From: a virus
Virus record (IMG/VR): IMGVR_UViG_3300025030_001440
Coordinates: 1 to 38,837 of that record
DNA length: 38,837 bases
Direction: 5' to 3' (one strand)
Shown here: positions 15,501 to 22,690 of the stretch, piece by piece
How the letters are laid out: every line of letters starts with the position of its first letter
How positions within the stretch are numbered: the first letter of the stretch is position 1
Translations under genes and position numbers: made by a program
The notes under the pieces: model-generated
Told to the model about the DNA's origin: nothing
The model's database searches: none
The model's input: the letters and a program-made list of their open reading frames with translations, nothing else

Positions 15501-16049
15501 ATGACTATTCAAAAAAGGGATTACGCGAGGAAAAATGATATTGGTCCTGAAGGACAAATTCTTTTCTCACCGGGAGATAAAATGGGTAGAGAGGAATCCG
15601 CTACTTTGAATATTAAAGATTGGGTAAGTGATTTAGATGAGAAAGTAGATAAATTAATATCAGATGGTTGTAGTCATAGGGGAAATGATCTAGCTAAATT
15701 GGCTAGAATTGAAATAGTAGCAGAAGGATTTAGATCAGAAGCTGGAGAAATAAAAAATTCAGTATTTCAATTGGCTTTATCATTTGAATCTCATAAAACA
15801 GATGTGGTAAGAGCAAATGGATTATCAGATGGTAAGATATCTGAATTAAAAATTGGGGTAGATAATAAAATAAATAATTTAAAAATTGGAGTTTTGATAC
15901 AATGCCTTCTTTTAGCGGGTTGTTTAATTCTTTTTGTGGTTAAGGAATTCGTACTGCCGGCAATCAAAAATCCATCGTCAATTTCTTCTGTTCAAGAAAG
16001 AAATGTTCCTAATGAAGATGGGAATAGAAGGTGGGATGGTAGAAAGTAA
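15501..16049 (+). CDS. Tail-anchored helical membrane protein, 182 aa
   Basis: Not recognised as a known family. The first 120 residues are hydrophilic and mostly helical, with heptad-like stretches (VSDLDEKVDKLI, GLSDGKISELKIGVDNKINNLKIG). A single hydrophobic span follows (VLIQCLLLAGCLILFVV, about residues 129-148), then a soluble tail. It starts two bases after the previous stop, so it is likely co-translated. Neighbours are the terminase and portal, yet the membrane span argues against a simple packaging role. Confidence 0.55.
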   Translation: MTIQKRDYARKNDIGPEGQILFSPGDKMGREESATLNIKDWVSDLDEKVDKLISDGCSHRGNDLAKLARIEIVAEGFRSEAGEIKNSVFQLALSFESHKTDVVRANGLSDGKISELKIGVDNKINNLKIGVLIQCLLLAGCLILFVVKEFVLPAIKNPSSISSVQERNVPNEDGNRRWDGRK

Positions 16050-16111
16050 TCGAGATTTTGTTTGATAAGAATTATTATAGGTCTCAAGTGTTTTATAAAT
16101 GGGAGAAATAA

Positions 16112-19100
16112 ATGGCGACTAGGCTTGAACTCCTCCGTAAGAGTCCAATTACCAAAAATGCTATCGACGCTGTTTTCCTTAGAAATAAACAATTGTTAGG
16201 AGTAAATGAAGATGAAGTAATGCGAGAGCCGTATAGAAAATCAGATTTGGTTTATATTTGTATTTCTACTACGGCTAAAGCTATTTCTCAAGTTCCGTTG
16301 GTAGTCGTTAGAAATTTTGGGAGTAAAGGGGAATACAAACCCCTCCCTGATTCAGATCCTTGGTCTCAGTTGTTTTCCCGTCCTAATTATATTACTGATA
16401 GATATTCCTTTGTAGAGTCTGTGATTACCCATTTATTGCATGATGGGGAAGTTTTCATTATTCCTTATCCTCCGGGGTTGAATCCTCCTGGATCTCTTTG
16501 GGTGGTAAGGAATAAATTTATCCGTCCGATGAAAGATCCTAAAACCAATCTTTTGTTAGGGTGGCTTTATAATCAATCTGGTCAGTTTACTGATGGAGGA
16601 GTAATTCCAGCGGCAGAAGGTATTCCTTTACACGTAGATGAAGTTGCTAGGATTTATTTATTTAATCCCTATGATCCTTTGAAGGGAATGTCCCCATTAG
16701 AAGCTGGGAAGATGAGCATAGTAGTTGATTACAAAGCCTCTTTTTATACTTCAGTATTCTTTGATGAGGGGGCTTCTCCGGGGGGTGTTATTTCTACTGA
16801 ACAGAAATTAGGCGATAAACAATTTAGTCGTACTAGAGAGCAATTTGAAGCTCGTCATCAGGGATTTAAGAAAGCTCATAGAATAGCAGTTTTGGAACAA
16901 GGTTTAAAGTATACTCAAACTGGTTTGACTCAAAAAGATATGGAATTTGGAGAGTTAAGAAAACTTACTGCGGAAAGAATTTACCAAATTTTTGGAATGA
17001 AAAAAGCAGTAGTTTCGGTTATGGAAGATATCAACTATGCTTGTATACCGGCTACAGAGAGAGTGTATACTGTGGATAAGGGGGGAATTTCTATAGCAGA
17101 CGTAGAATCAGGGGACTATGTTTGGTCCTTGGGAGAAAATGGACCTGAGAAAAGCAAGGTGGTGGCTTCTTGGTATCAAGGAAAGAAAAAGATATATCAG
17201 TTGAATACTAGGAATTATAAACTTAGGGCTAGCTACGATCACCCCGTATTAGTTTTGCAAAAAAAGGTGGATGGATTTTTTAAACTTCCAAAACATAAAT
17301 ATGAGGGGGAATTGATTTGGAAGCCCATGGCGGAATTGAAGAGGGGTGATTTTGTAGTAGTATCAAAAGGACTTTCTATCGGTGAAGGGGAAGAAGTTGA
17401 TTTAGAATTTTGTAAATTTTCTGGGGCTTTTACTGGAGATGGTAGTATTTCTCAGGGTCCTGGGGCTAAATTAGGTTTTGTGAGTTTGGCTATCCCTGAG
17501 GAGAAAAAAGAGTTAAGAGATGTTTATTCTGACTTAATGACTAATTTGTCTCAGTATAAAAAGAATTTAAAAACTAGATGGGGACATAGCATTCGAAAAG
17601 GGGATTCTGTAATCATAAATAAGGAAAGATTTGGGATATCTTGCTATGGAACCTTAGTGGATCGTTTGTTTCAATTGGATATGGTAAAGGATAGTCATAA
17701 TAAGAGAATACCCCAATTCGTTTGGGATTCTGGTAAAGAGGGGGCTTTAGAATTTATTAAAGGATATATGGATACTGATGGAAGTATATATAAAAGTGGA
17801 CAATGTGATATAGGTTCTTGTAATGAAGAATTAATGAAAGATACGGCTTGTTTGTTAGATTATTTGGGTATTCTTCATGGCCCTGTTAATAGGATAGAAC
17901 GTGATACTAATTTTGGTCATCAGATTATTTTTTCTATATCTATAGGAAACCCCACTGAAATTGGATCTGATGATCCCTCTGATATAACAAGAATAGCTAA
18001 ATTAAAGAGTAATAAATATAAAACCAAGTTAGAATATGCTTCTGATTTAGGCATAGCTACTAAGGCTCTTCCCAATGGATTTACGGTAGCAAAAGCAACC
18101 TCCGTTGAGGAATTTGGTGAAGAGGATGTGTATGATTTAGAAGTTGAAGGAAGACATAATTTTATTTGTAATAATATTGTAGTTCATAATACCAGCCGCG
18201 AGGAAATCAAGTTATGGTGGGAAGGCACCAACATTCCGTTAATGTCATTAGTTACATCAGCTTTAAACTTTATTTTCTTTCGTCAAGGTTCTGATCTTAA
18301 ATTAATATTTGATGTTACCACTGTAACGGCTTTAAAAGAAGCGTTGAAGGAAAAAATAGAAACTGGCTATAAAATGTGGCAAATGGGGTTCACTGCAAAT
18401 GAGATCAATCAGCGACTTGATATGGGATTTAATAGCAAACCTTGGCGGGATGTCGCTTTTGTCCCTGTTAATTTGCAGCCGGTGGATCGTGCCCTCAATC
18501 CGCCAAAGCCAACAGTGCCAGCGTTGCCCCCTGCGCCTCCTGCCGAACCTCCTCCCAAACCTCCGAAGGCGTTGGGGGAAGGAGAGAGGATAAAGGAATC
18601 TGGTAATGATGCTAAGAATGAACAGAGTTGGAATAATCTTATTGAAAAAACAAAAGGATTAGAGGAAAAATTTGAAAAGAAAGTAACCAGAGTTTTTGCA
18701 GATATGAGGAAAAGATCTTTAAGTAATTTGTACAAAAATATTAAAGCTCCCAAAGATCTAGATGATGAGAATTTCCCAGAGGATTCTAGGAATATTTCTA
18801 GGTTCACTGACCCTATTTATGAAGAGGCTTTAATAGTGGGATTTACTACACTTTTAGATGATATAGGAAGTTCTATGATTTTTAATCTTTCTGATCCAGA
18901 AGCTTTAGCATTTCTATCTATGAAAAATATAGAGATTAAGGGAATTATTCAAACTATTAAAGATCAAATTCGAGTAGAATTAATGGAGGCGTATGAAAAA
19001 GGGGAAACCATAGACCAAATAGCGGATCGTATCAGGAGTGTCTTTAATGCTTCTGTTAGTAGGGCTAAAACAATTGCTCGTACTGAAATTATAGGAACGG

Positions 19101-19357
19101 CTAATGCTGGTAGGAATTTGGCGATAGGTAGATCTGGTTTCAAGGAAAAGGAGTGGTTTACGGCTATGGACGAAAAAGTAAGATTACAACATCGTTTACA
19201 ACATGGTAAAACAGTTAAAGTAGGAAATCCTTGGGTTATGGCAGATGGTAGTTCTCTTAGGTATCCTGGAGATCCTCAAGGTCCTGCACATCAGGTGATT
19301 TCATGCAGATGTGTAGAAATAATCGTGCCGGATAGTCATTACTTGATTAATGAGTAG
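16112..19357 (+). CDS. Portal protein with intein, fused to Mu F-like head domain
   Basis: The portal forms the dodecameric gate at one capsid vertex. Residues 1-310 and 694-about 800 are an HK97-family portal (YRKSDLVYICISTTAKAIS; VARIYLFNPYDPLKGMSPLE; NYATSREEIKLWW once spliced). A Pro-rich linker (NPPKPTVPALPPAPPAEPPP) leads to a helical part and then a Mu F-like minor head domain with ARTEIIGTANAGRN, WFTAMDEKVRLQH and a final PGDPQGPAHQVISCRCVEI. The total is 1081 residues, of which 383 are intein, leaving 698. Portal and F-like proteins are usually separate genes; here they are one chain. GGGAG lies upstream of the ATG. Confidence 0.9.
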   Translation: MATRLELLRKSPITKNAIDAVFLRNKQLLGVNEDEVMREPYRKSDLVYICISTTAKAISQVPLVVVRNFGSKGEYKPLPDSDPWSQLFSRPNYITDRYSFVESVITHLLHDGEVFIIPYPPGLNPPGSLWVVRNKFIRPMKDPKTNLLLGWLYNQSGQFTDGGVIPAAEGIPLHVDEVARIYLFNPYDPLKGMSPLEAGKMSIVVDYKASFYTSVFFDEGASPGGVISTEQKLGDKQFSRTREQFEARHQGFKKAHRIAVLEQGLKYTQTGLTQKDMEFGELRKLTAERIYQIFGMKKAVVSVMEDINYACIPATERVYTVDKGGISIADVESGDYVWSLGENGPEKSKVVASWYQGKKKIYQLNTRNYKLRASYDHPVLVLQKKVDGFFKLPKHKYEGELIWKPMAELKRGDFVVVSKGLSIGEGEEVDLEFCKFSGAFTGDGSISQGPGAKLGFVSLAIPEEKKELRDVYSDLMTNLSQYKKNLKTRWGHSIRKGDSVIINKERFGISCYGTLVDRLFQLDMVKDSHNKRIPQFVWDSGKEGALEFIKGYMDTDGSIYKSGQCDIGSCNEELMKDTACLLDYLGILHGPVNRIERDTNFGHQIIFSISIGNPTEIGSDDPSDITRIAKLKSNKYKTKLEYASDLGIATKALPNGFTVAKATSVEEFGEEDVYDLEVEGRHNFICNNIVVHNTSREEIKLWWEGTNIPLMSLVTSALNFIFFRQGSDLKLIFDVTTVTALKEALKEKIETGYKMWQMGFTANEINQRLDMGFNSKPWRDVAFVPVNLQPVDRALNPPKPTVPALPPAPPAEPPPKPPKALGEGERIKESGNDAKNEQSWNNLIEKTKGLEEKFEKKVTRVFADMRKRSLSNLYKNIKAPKDLDDENFPEDSRNISRFTDPIYEEALIVGFTTLLDDIGSSMIFNLSDPEALAFLSMKNIEIKGIIQTIKDQIRVELMEAYEKGETIDQIADRIRSVFNASVSRAKTIARTEIIGTANAGRNLAIGRSGFKEKEWFTAMDEKVRLQHRLQHGKTVKVGNPWVMADGSSLRYPGDPQGPAHQVISCRCVEIIVPDSHYLINE
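17042..18190 (+). other. Intein with LAGLIDADG endonuclease, in portal
   Basis: A 383-residue intein at portal residues 311-693. It starts with Cys (CIPATERVYTVDKGG), has block B-type ASYDHPVLV, and ends with the canonical NFICNNIVVHN followed by Thr. LAGLIDADG-type helices are FSGAFTGDGSI (D443) and FIKGYMDTDGSI (D556), with acidic residues intact. It sits inside the conserved NYA-TSRE portal segment, so splicing is needed for a working portal. It differs in sequence from the TerL intein, so the two were probably acquired separately. Confidence 0.9.
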
Positions 19358-19398
19358 GAAATTAAACAGTTTCATAATAGTTAAAGAAGGAGGATAAT

Positions 19399-20610
19399 AT
19401 GGCTACTCAGTTGAAAGGTCAGGATGGAGTTCCGGTAAAATATCAAGGGAAGGAAATTTTTAGTTCTGATTATTCTGGAGTGGTTAAATCCGTTGATATG
19501 ACAAAAAGAACGTTGTCTATGAAAGGAACGGATGAGACTAAAGATAGAGATGGAGATATCATACGTTTGTCAGGTTGGGATTTAGATAATTACAAGAAAA
19601 ATCCTGTTTTCCTTTGGGCTCATAATTATGGGTCCGTTCCCCTCGCTAGAGCTTTGAGAGTTACTAGAAAGAAAGATCCTGCTTGCATGGAATTTTTACT
19701 TCAATTTCCTACCAAGGGTCTTTATCCTTTCGCAGATATGATTTTAGATTTATATAACGAAAAAATAATTAATGCTTCTTCCGTAGGATTTATTCCGATG
19801 AAGTGGAATCCTATTGAAGACGATAACAAAGATGGAAATAACAGGAATCCTTACGGAAGGGAATACGTTCGTCATGAACTTTTGGAGCTTTCTGGGTGTG
19901 CCGTTCCGTCAAATCCTAGCGCAGTTCAGAATGCTTTAAAGGGAAAGAATTTTGGATTTAAAGACGATGACCTTTTGAAATATATGACTGGAGCTACTCT
20001 TATCCCTCGTCCAGATAAAGAAGATGATGTGGTGGGGGAACTGGATAAATCAGAAACAGAGATTGTGGATGAGACAGTTATTCAAGTACAGGTTCCTGTA
20101 GAATTAGATTCTAAGGAGAGTGAAGTAGAGGATTCTGAAAAGATAAAAGGGGAGGAAATCAAACCTCCTAAATCAGAAGAAGAAAATATAGACGTTCCTA
20201 CTGAAATTAAGGATACTATCAATAGTTCGGAAGTTGTCGAATCTATTGAGGTGGAAGAAAAAGTGACGATGGAAGAGATGAACAAGCGGTTAAAGAAGTG
20301 CGAAATGGATATAAAGAATCTTATGATGAGGATGGATGAGATGGATGGGAAACTGGTTAATACAGAATCCCTTACTTCTATCTCAAATGAAATGAAGGGT
20401 ATCCAGGACTCTTTGGCGAAAGCCCTTGAAGAGATCCCGAGGACTCCCAATAATGGGGGAAGTTCTTCCCTGATTTTGCGAGAGGCTTTTGAACAAGGCA
20501 AGAGGGAGGGGGTAAATCCTCCCAAGGAGAAATTCAACAAGGAATCATTAACTGCTTTGAAGAGTGCTTTACTTGAAGTAGCAAAGGCAATGAAAACCAT
20601 TAACCTTTAA
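19399..20610 (+). CDS. HK97-type prohead protease with long C-terminal extension
   Basis: A serine protease that matures the prohead. The N-terminal 190 residues match the U35/S78-type family: GTDETKDRDGDIIRLSGWDL, FLWAHNY with His75, and INASSVGFIPMKW with the likely nucleophile at Ser128, then LLELSGCAVPSNPSA. The family is usually about 180-250 residues. Here another 200 follow: an acidic linker (about 205-280), a predicted helix (MNKRLKKCEMDIKNLMMRMD) and a helical tail. That tail could act as an internal scaffold removed on maturation. AAGGAGGA precedes the ATG. Confidence 0.88.
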   Translation: MATQLKGQDGVPVKYQGKEIFSSDYSGVVKSVDMTKRTLSMKGTDETKDRDGDIIRLSGWDLDNYKKNPVFLWAHNYGSVPLARALRVTRKKDPACMEFLLQFPTKGLYPFADMILDLYNEKIINASSVGFIPMKWNPIEDDNKDGNNRNPYGREYVRHELLELSGCAVPSNPSAVQNALKGKNFGFKDDDLLKYMTGATLIPRPDKEDDVVGELDKSETEIVDETVIQVQVPVELDSKESEVEDSEKIKGEEIKPPKSEEENIDVPTEIKDTINSSEVVESIEVEEKVTMEEMNKRLKKCEMDIKNLMMRMDEMDGKLVNTESLTSISNEMKGIQDSLAKALEEIPRTPNNGGSSSLILREAFEQGKREGVNPPKEKFNKESLTALKSALLEVAKAMKTINL

Positions 20611-20624
20611 CAAGGAGGAAAGTC

Positions 20625-21971
20625 ATGAGTAAGAAGTATATCAAGTCGGACAAGGGAGTTTTGATCCTCGCCACTCCGGAGCAGATCGCAGATGAGAGTG
20701 TCGAGAAATTTGAAGTGGAAGATCGTACCAACGTGAACCCCCCTGATCCCATTGCAGAGTTGGCAGGGATCGTTAGGGAGATGGCTACCAGTCTTAATAC
20801 GATCAAGGAGAAGGCCGATCAGCAAGGAGATGCGTTGGAGGCTTATAAGAAGGCAGTGGAACGGGGAATTCTCCCCCCGAATCCGCATGAAGGTCCTTCG
20901 GCATCCTCGGCTTCCCCGGAACTGAAGGATATCATGGGGCATTACGAACTTGCCTTCCAGGGCAAGGAACTTATGTCCAAAACGGTCCATCCGAATCATA
21001 CCATCGATGATAAGACTCGGGTGGAAATGGCGAAATTCTTCGCTCTCTTCCTTCGCCATACGTTGTTTCAGGACTGGCGTGCCAAGGACCAGTTTTGGAA
21101 GATCTTTGGTCCCCAAATCAAGACGGCCATCGGAGATTCCGGGAACGCTTTCCCTCTCCCGGATATCGTGGATTCGGAAATCCTTGCCTTCGCCCGCGAG
21201 GTTTCTGTAGTCCTTCAGTACGCCCGGATTTGGCCTATGTCTTCTGACAAGCAGTCCTTCCCGTCTGAGACTGCGGCTGCTTCGGTTGTCTGGGGAAATA
21301 CCACCAGTCAGTCGGAGCCGGGAGTCACGGAAGTCGAACTGGAAGCTAACGAGCTTTCAGCGTACAGTGTTGTGAAGAATGCCACCCTGATGGACGCCCG
21401 TTCTGATATCGTTTCTTGGTTGACGGCGGCTCTCGCGGAAGCGGCGGGGCAGGAGTTGGATAATCAGGCGTTCAATGGTTCCGGCTCTCCGTTTTTCGGA
21501 ATCCTTGATGCTACGGGGGCTGGTTATTCAGTTGCCCTTGGTGGATCTTCGTTCTCCGATATGACCTTTACTGATCTGTCGGAGATGATCGGTAAGCTGG
21601 ACGGTCTGCGGAAGCAGGGTGCTCGGTTCTGGATGCAGGGACAGATCCTTCATCTGATCCGTTCTCTGAAGGATAGCAACAACCGTCCGATCTTCTATGA
21701 TACCATCGGTCAGCCCACTTCCGGGACGATATTGGGCTATCCGTACTCGGAGGTTATCAAGATGCCGTCTACCACGGGGGCGGATACTGCCTTCCTGGCT
21801 TTCGGTAATCTGCGGTATCTTGGGGTTGGTCGTAGGCTGGAAGTTTCTACCCTTTCGGCAGATCCCTACGGCCTGTGGACCACCAACCGGATGCGGTATA
21901 AGCTGTATCAGCGTTGGGGCATGAAGATTGGTCTGCAGAATGGCTTCGTTCGGGCACTGACCTCTTCGTAA
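20625..21971 (+). CDS. Major capsid protein, HK97 fold
   Basis: 448 residues, with an N-terminal helical delta-like domain of about 100 residues followed by the HK97 core. Recognisable segments are PDIVDSEILAFAREVSVV, GVTEVELEANELSAYSVVKNATLM, LAEAAGQELDNQAFNG, FWMQGQILHLIRSLKDSN and the closing LYGLWTTNRMRYK-type region. CAAGGAGGAAAG gives a strong ribosome site. Codons are clearly richer in G/C at third positions than in the flanking genes, as in the tail tube gene, which fits very high expression. A hairpin terminator follows the stop. Confidence 0.9.
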   Translation: MSKKYIKSDKGVLILATPEQIADESVEKFEVEDRTNVNPPDPIAELAGIVREMATSLNTIKEKADQQGDALEAYKKAVERGILPPNPHEGPSASSASPELKDIMGHYELAFQGKELMSKTVHPNHTIDDKTRVEMAKFFALFLRHTLFQDWRAKDQFWKIFGPQIKTAIGDSGNAFPLPDIVDSEILAFAREVSVVLQYARIWPMSSDKQSFPSETAAASVVWGNTTSQSEPGVTEVELEANELSAYSVVKNATLMDARSDIVSWLTAALAEAAGQELDNQAFNGSGSPFFGILDATGAGYSVALGGSSFSDMTFTDLSEMIGKLDGLRKQGARFWMQGQILHLIRSLKDSNNRPIFYDTIGQPTSGTILGYPYSEVIKMPSTTGADTAFLAFGNLRYLGVGRRLEVSTLSADPYGLWTTNRMRYKLYQRWGMKIGLQNGFVRALTSS

Positions 21972-21980
21972 GTTGTCTTG

Positions 21981-22011
21981 AGGGAAGGGGGGCAAAACCC
22001 CCTTCCCTTTT
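21981..22011 (+). terminator. Rho-independent terminator after capsid gene
   Basis: An 11-base-pair perfect stem, AGGGAAGGGGG at 21981-21991 with CCCCCTTCCCT at 21998-22008, closes a six-base loop and runs into TTTT. It begins ten bases after the capsid stop codon. The T-run is short, so termination may be partial, letting some transcript continue into the glycan cassette. Confidence 0.8.
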
Positions 22012-22040
22012 GGTTGGAGGGCGTTTCAAGCGGGGGAAAA

Positions 22041-22121
22041 GCGTCTGGGTCCCTCCGTTCCTAGACGTGGGGATGATTCAAGGTTGATTCGGGTGCCCTC
22101 CGCGAATCAGGTCATCCCTCC
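22041..22121 (+). ncRNA. Candidate structured RNA leader with CCCTCC loops
   Basis: Two hairpins can be drawn. CGTCT (22042-22046) pairs with AGACG (22063-22067). TGATTCG (22085-22091) pairs with CGAATCA (22103-22109), enclosed by GGGGATGA (22069-22076) with TCATCCCT (22112-22119, one wobble). The hexamer CCCTCC appears in both loops (22051-22056, 22096-22101) and at 22116-22121. It is the exact complement of GGAGGG, present at 22016-22021 and at 22144-22149 just before the next start codon. A ribosome-site-masking leader or a free anti-ribosome-site RNA is possible. No known family is recognised. Confidence 0.4.
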
Positions 22122-22152
22122 CCCACCCACGGGGGAAATCATAGGAGGGCAT

Positions 22153-22314
22153 ATGATCCAAAATTATTCTTCTAAAGTTGTCCGATACATTTGTGGAAAA
22201 TGCAGTACCATTTTTTCTCCTTATGGGGGGAAAATTCCTGAGAAATGTCCTAAATGTGGATGCCCCGAATTTGAAGAAATGGTAAAAACTAAAACGGAGG
22301 TAATTCAAAAATGA
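22153..22314 (+). CDS. Mini zinc-ribbon protein, 53 aa
   Basis: I place the start at ATG 22153 because AGGAGGG lies four to ten bases ahead. An upstream in-frame ATG at 22084 lies inside the structured leader. The protein has YICGKC and KCPKCGC, a four-Cys rubredoxin/zinc-ribbon arrangement (CxxC-x17-CxxC), and ends in a charged tail. The next gene's ATG overlaps the stop (ATGA). It is first of three consecutive zinc-ribbon proteins leading into the second glycan cassette. Function unknown; protein or nucleic-acid contact is possible. Confidence 0.7.
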   Translation: MIQNYSSKVVRYICGKCSTIFSPYGGKIPEKCPKCGCPEFEEMVKTKTEVIQK

Positions 22315-22619
22315 AAGCCTCTTTTAAGTGTGAAAATTGTTTGAAGGAAACTAATATATCTGGAGAGGGAAATCGTCATTTAGGTTGCCAATCTTGCGGA
22401 TGCGGGGATATCAAATTTAATGAAGATGTTTTATTGTCTCCTATTTCTTTCAAAGATCCCGGAGACGTTTTTCCTTCTGTTCTTGTAAAGAAGGGAGAAA
22501 GTTTTTCTGGAAATCATCCTTTGGGTAGATCTTGGAAATTATCATTCCCTGTTCCAGAGCCTGAAACTACTCCAGTATTAAAGGTAGCTATTAAATCAAG
22601 GTTGAAATTGACTAAGTGA
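22311..22619 (+). CDS. Zinc-ribbon protein, 102 aa
   Basis: Starts MKASFKCENCLKET and follows with LGCQSCGCGD, giving a CxxC...CxxC zinc ribbon in the first 35 residues. The remaining residues form a beta-type stretch (SFKDPGDVFPSVLVKKGESF, then GRSWKLSFPVPEPE) without recognised motifs. It overlaps the preceding stop by four bases, so translation is coupled. Its location at the head of the glycan cassette and the matching ribbons in the next, 1350-residue protein suggest a shared partner. Not assignable to a known family. Confidence 0.65.
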   Translation: MKASFKCENCLKETNISGEGNRHLGCQSCGCGDIKFNEDVLLSPISFKDPGDVFPSVLVKKGESFSGNHPLGRSWKLSFPVPEPETTPVLKVAIKSRLKLTK

Positions 22620-22690
22620 ACTTGGATAGAAAGATAAGGGGGTATTTTTATAATAAAGTTTGATATTTGATTTGGAAGGTATAATTATTA

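Noticed and set aside
12576-19357. Reading the long TerL and portal frames as fusions with unrelated proteins
   Set aside because: The inserted parts start with Cys, end in Asn before Ser/Thr, carry LAGLIDADG motifs and interrupt conserved motifs exactly, so they are inteins.
20607-21116. Minus-strand 169-residue frame opposite the capsid gene
   Set aside because: Antisense of a certain capsid gene, no ribosome site or recognisable domain.
22012-22140. Possible further copy of the omega RNA (shares CCACGGGGG with 33986-33994)
   Set aside because: Only nine bases match and none of the conserved hairpins is present, so it is treated as a separate structure.
22649-22685. Two TATAAT words ahead of the 1350-residue gene as promoters
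   Set aside because: No -35 box at proper spacing; the second lies five bases from the start codon. The stretch is AT-rich, so such words are expected by chance.
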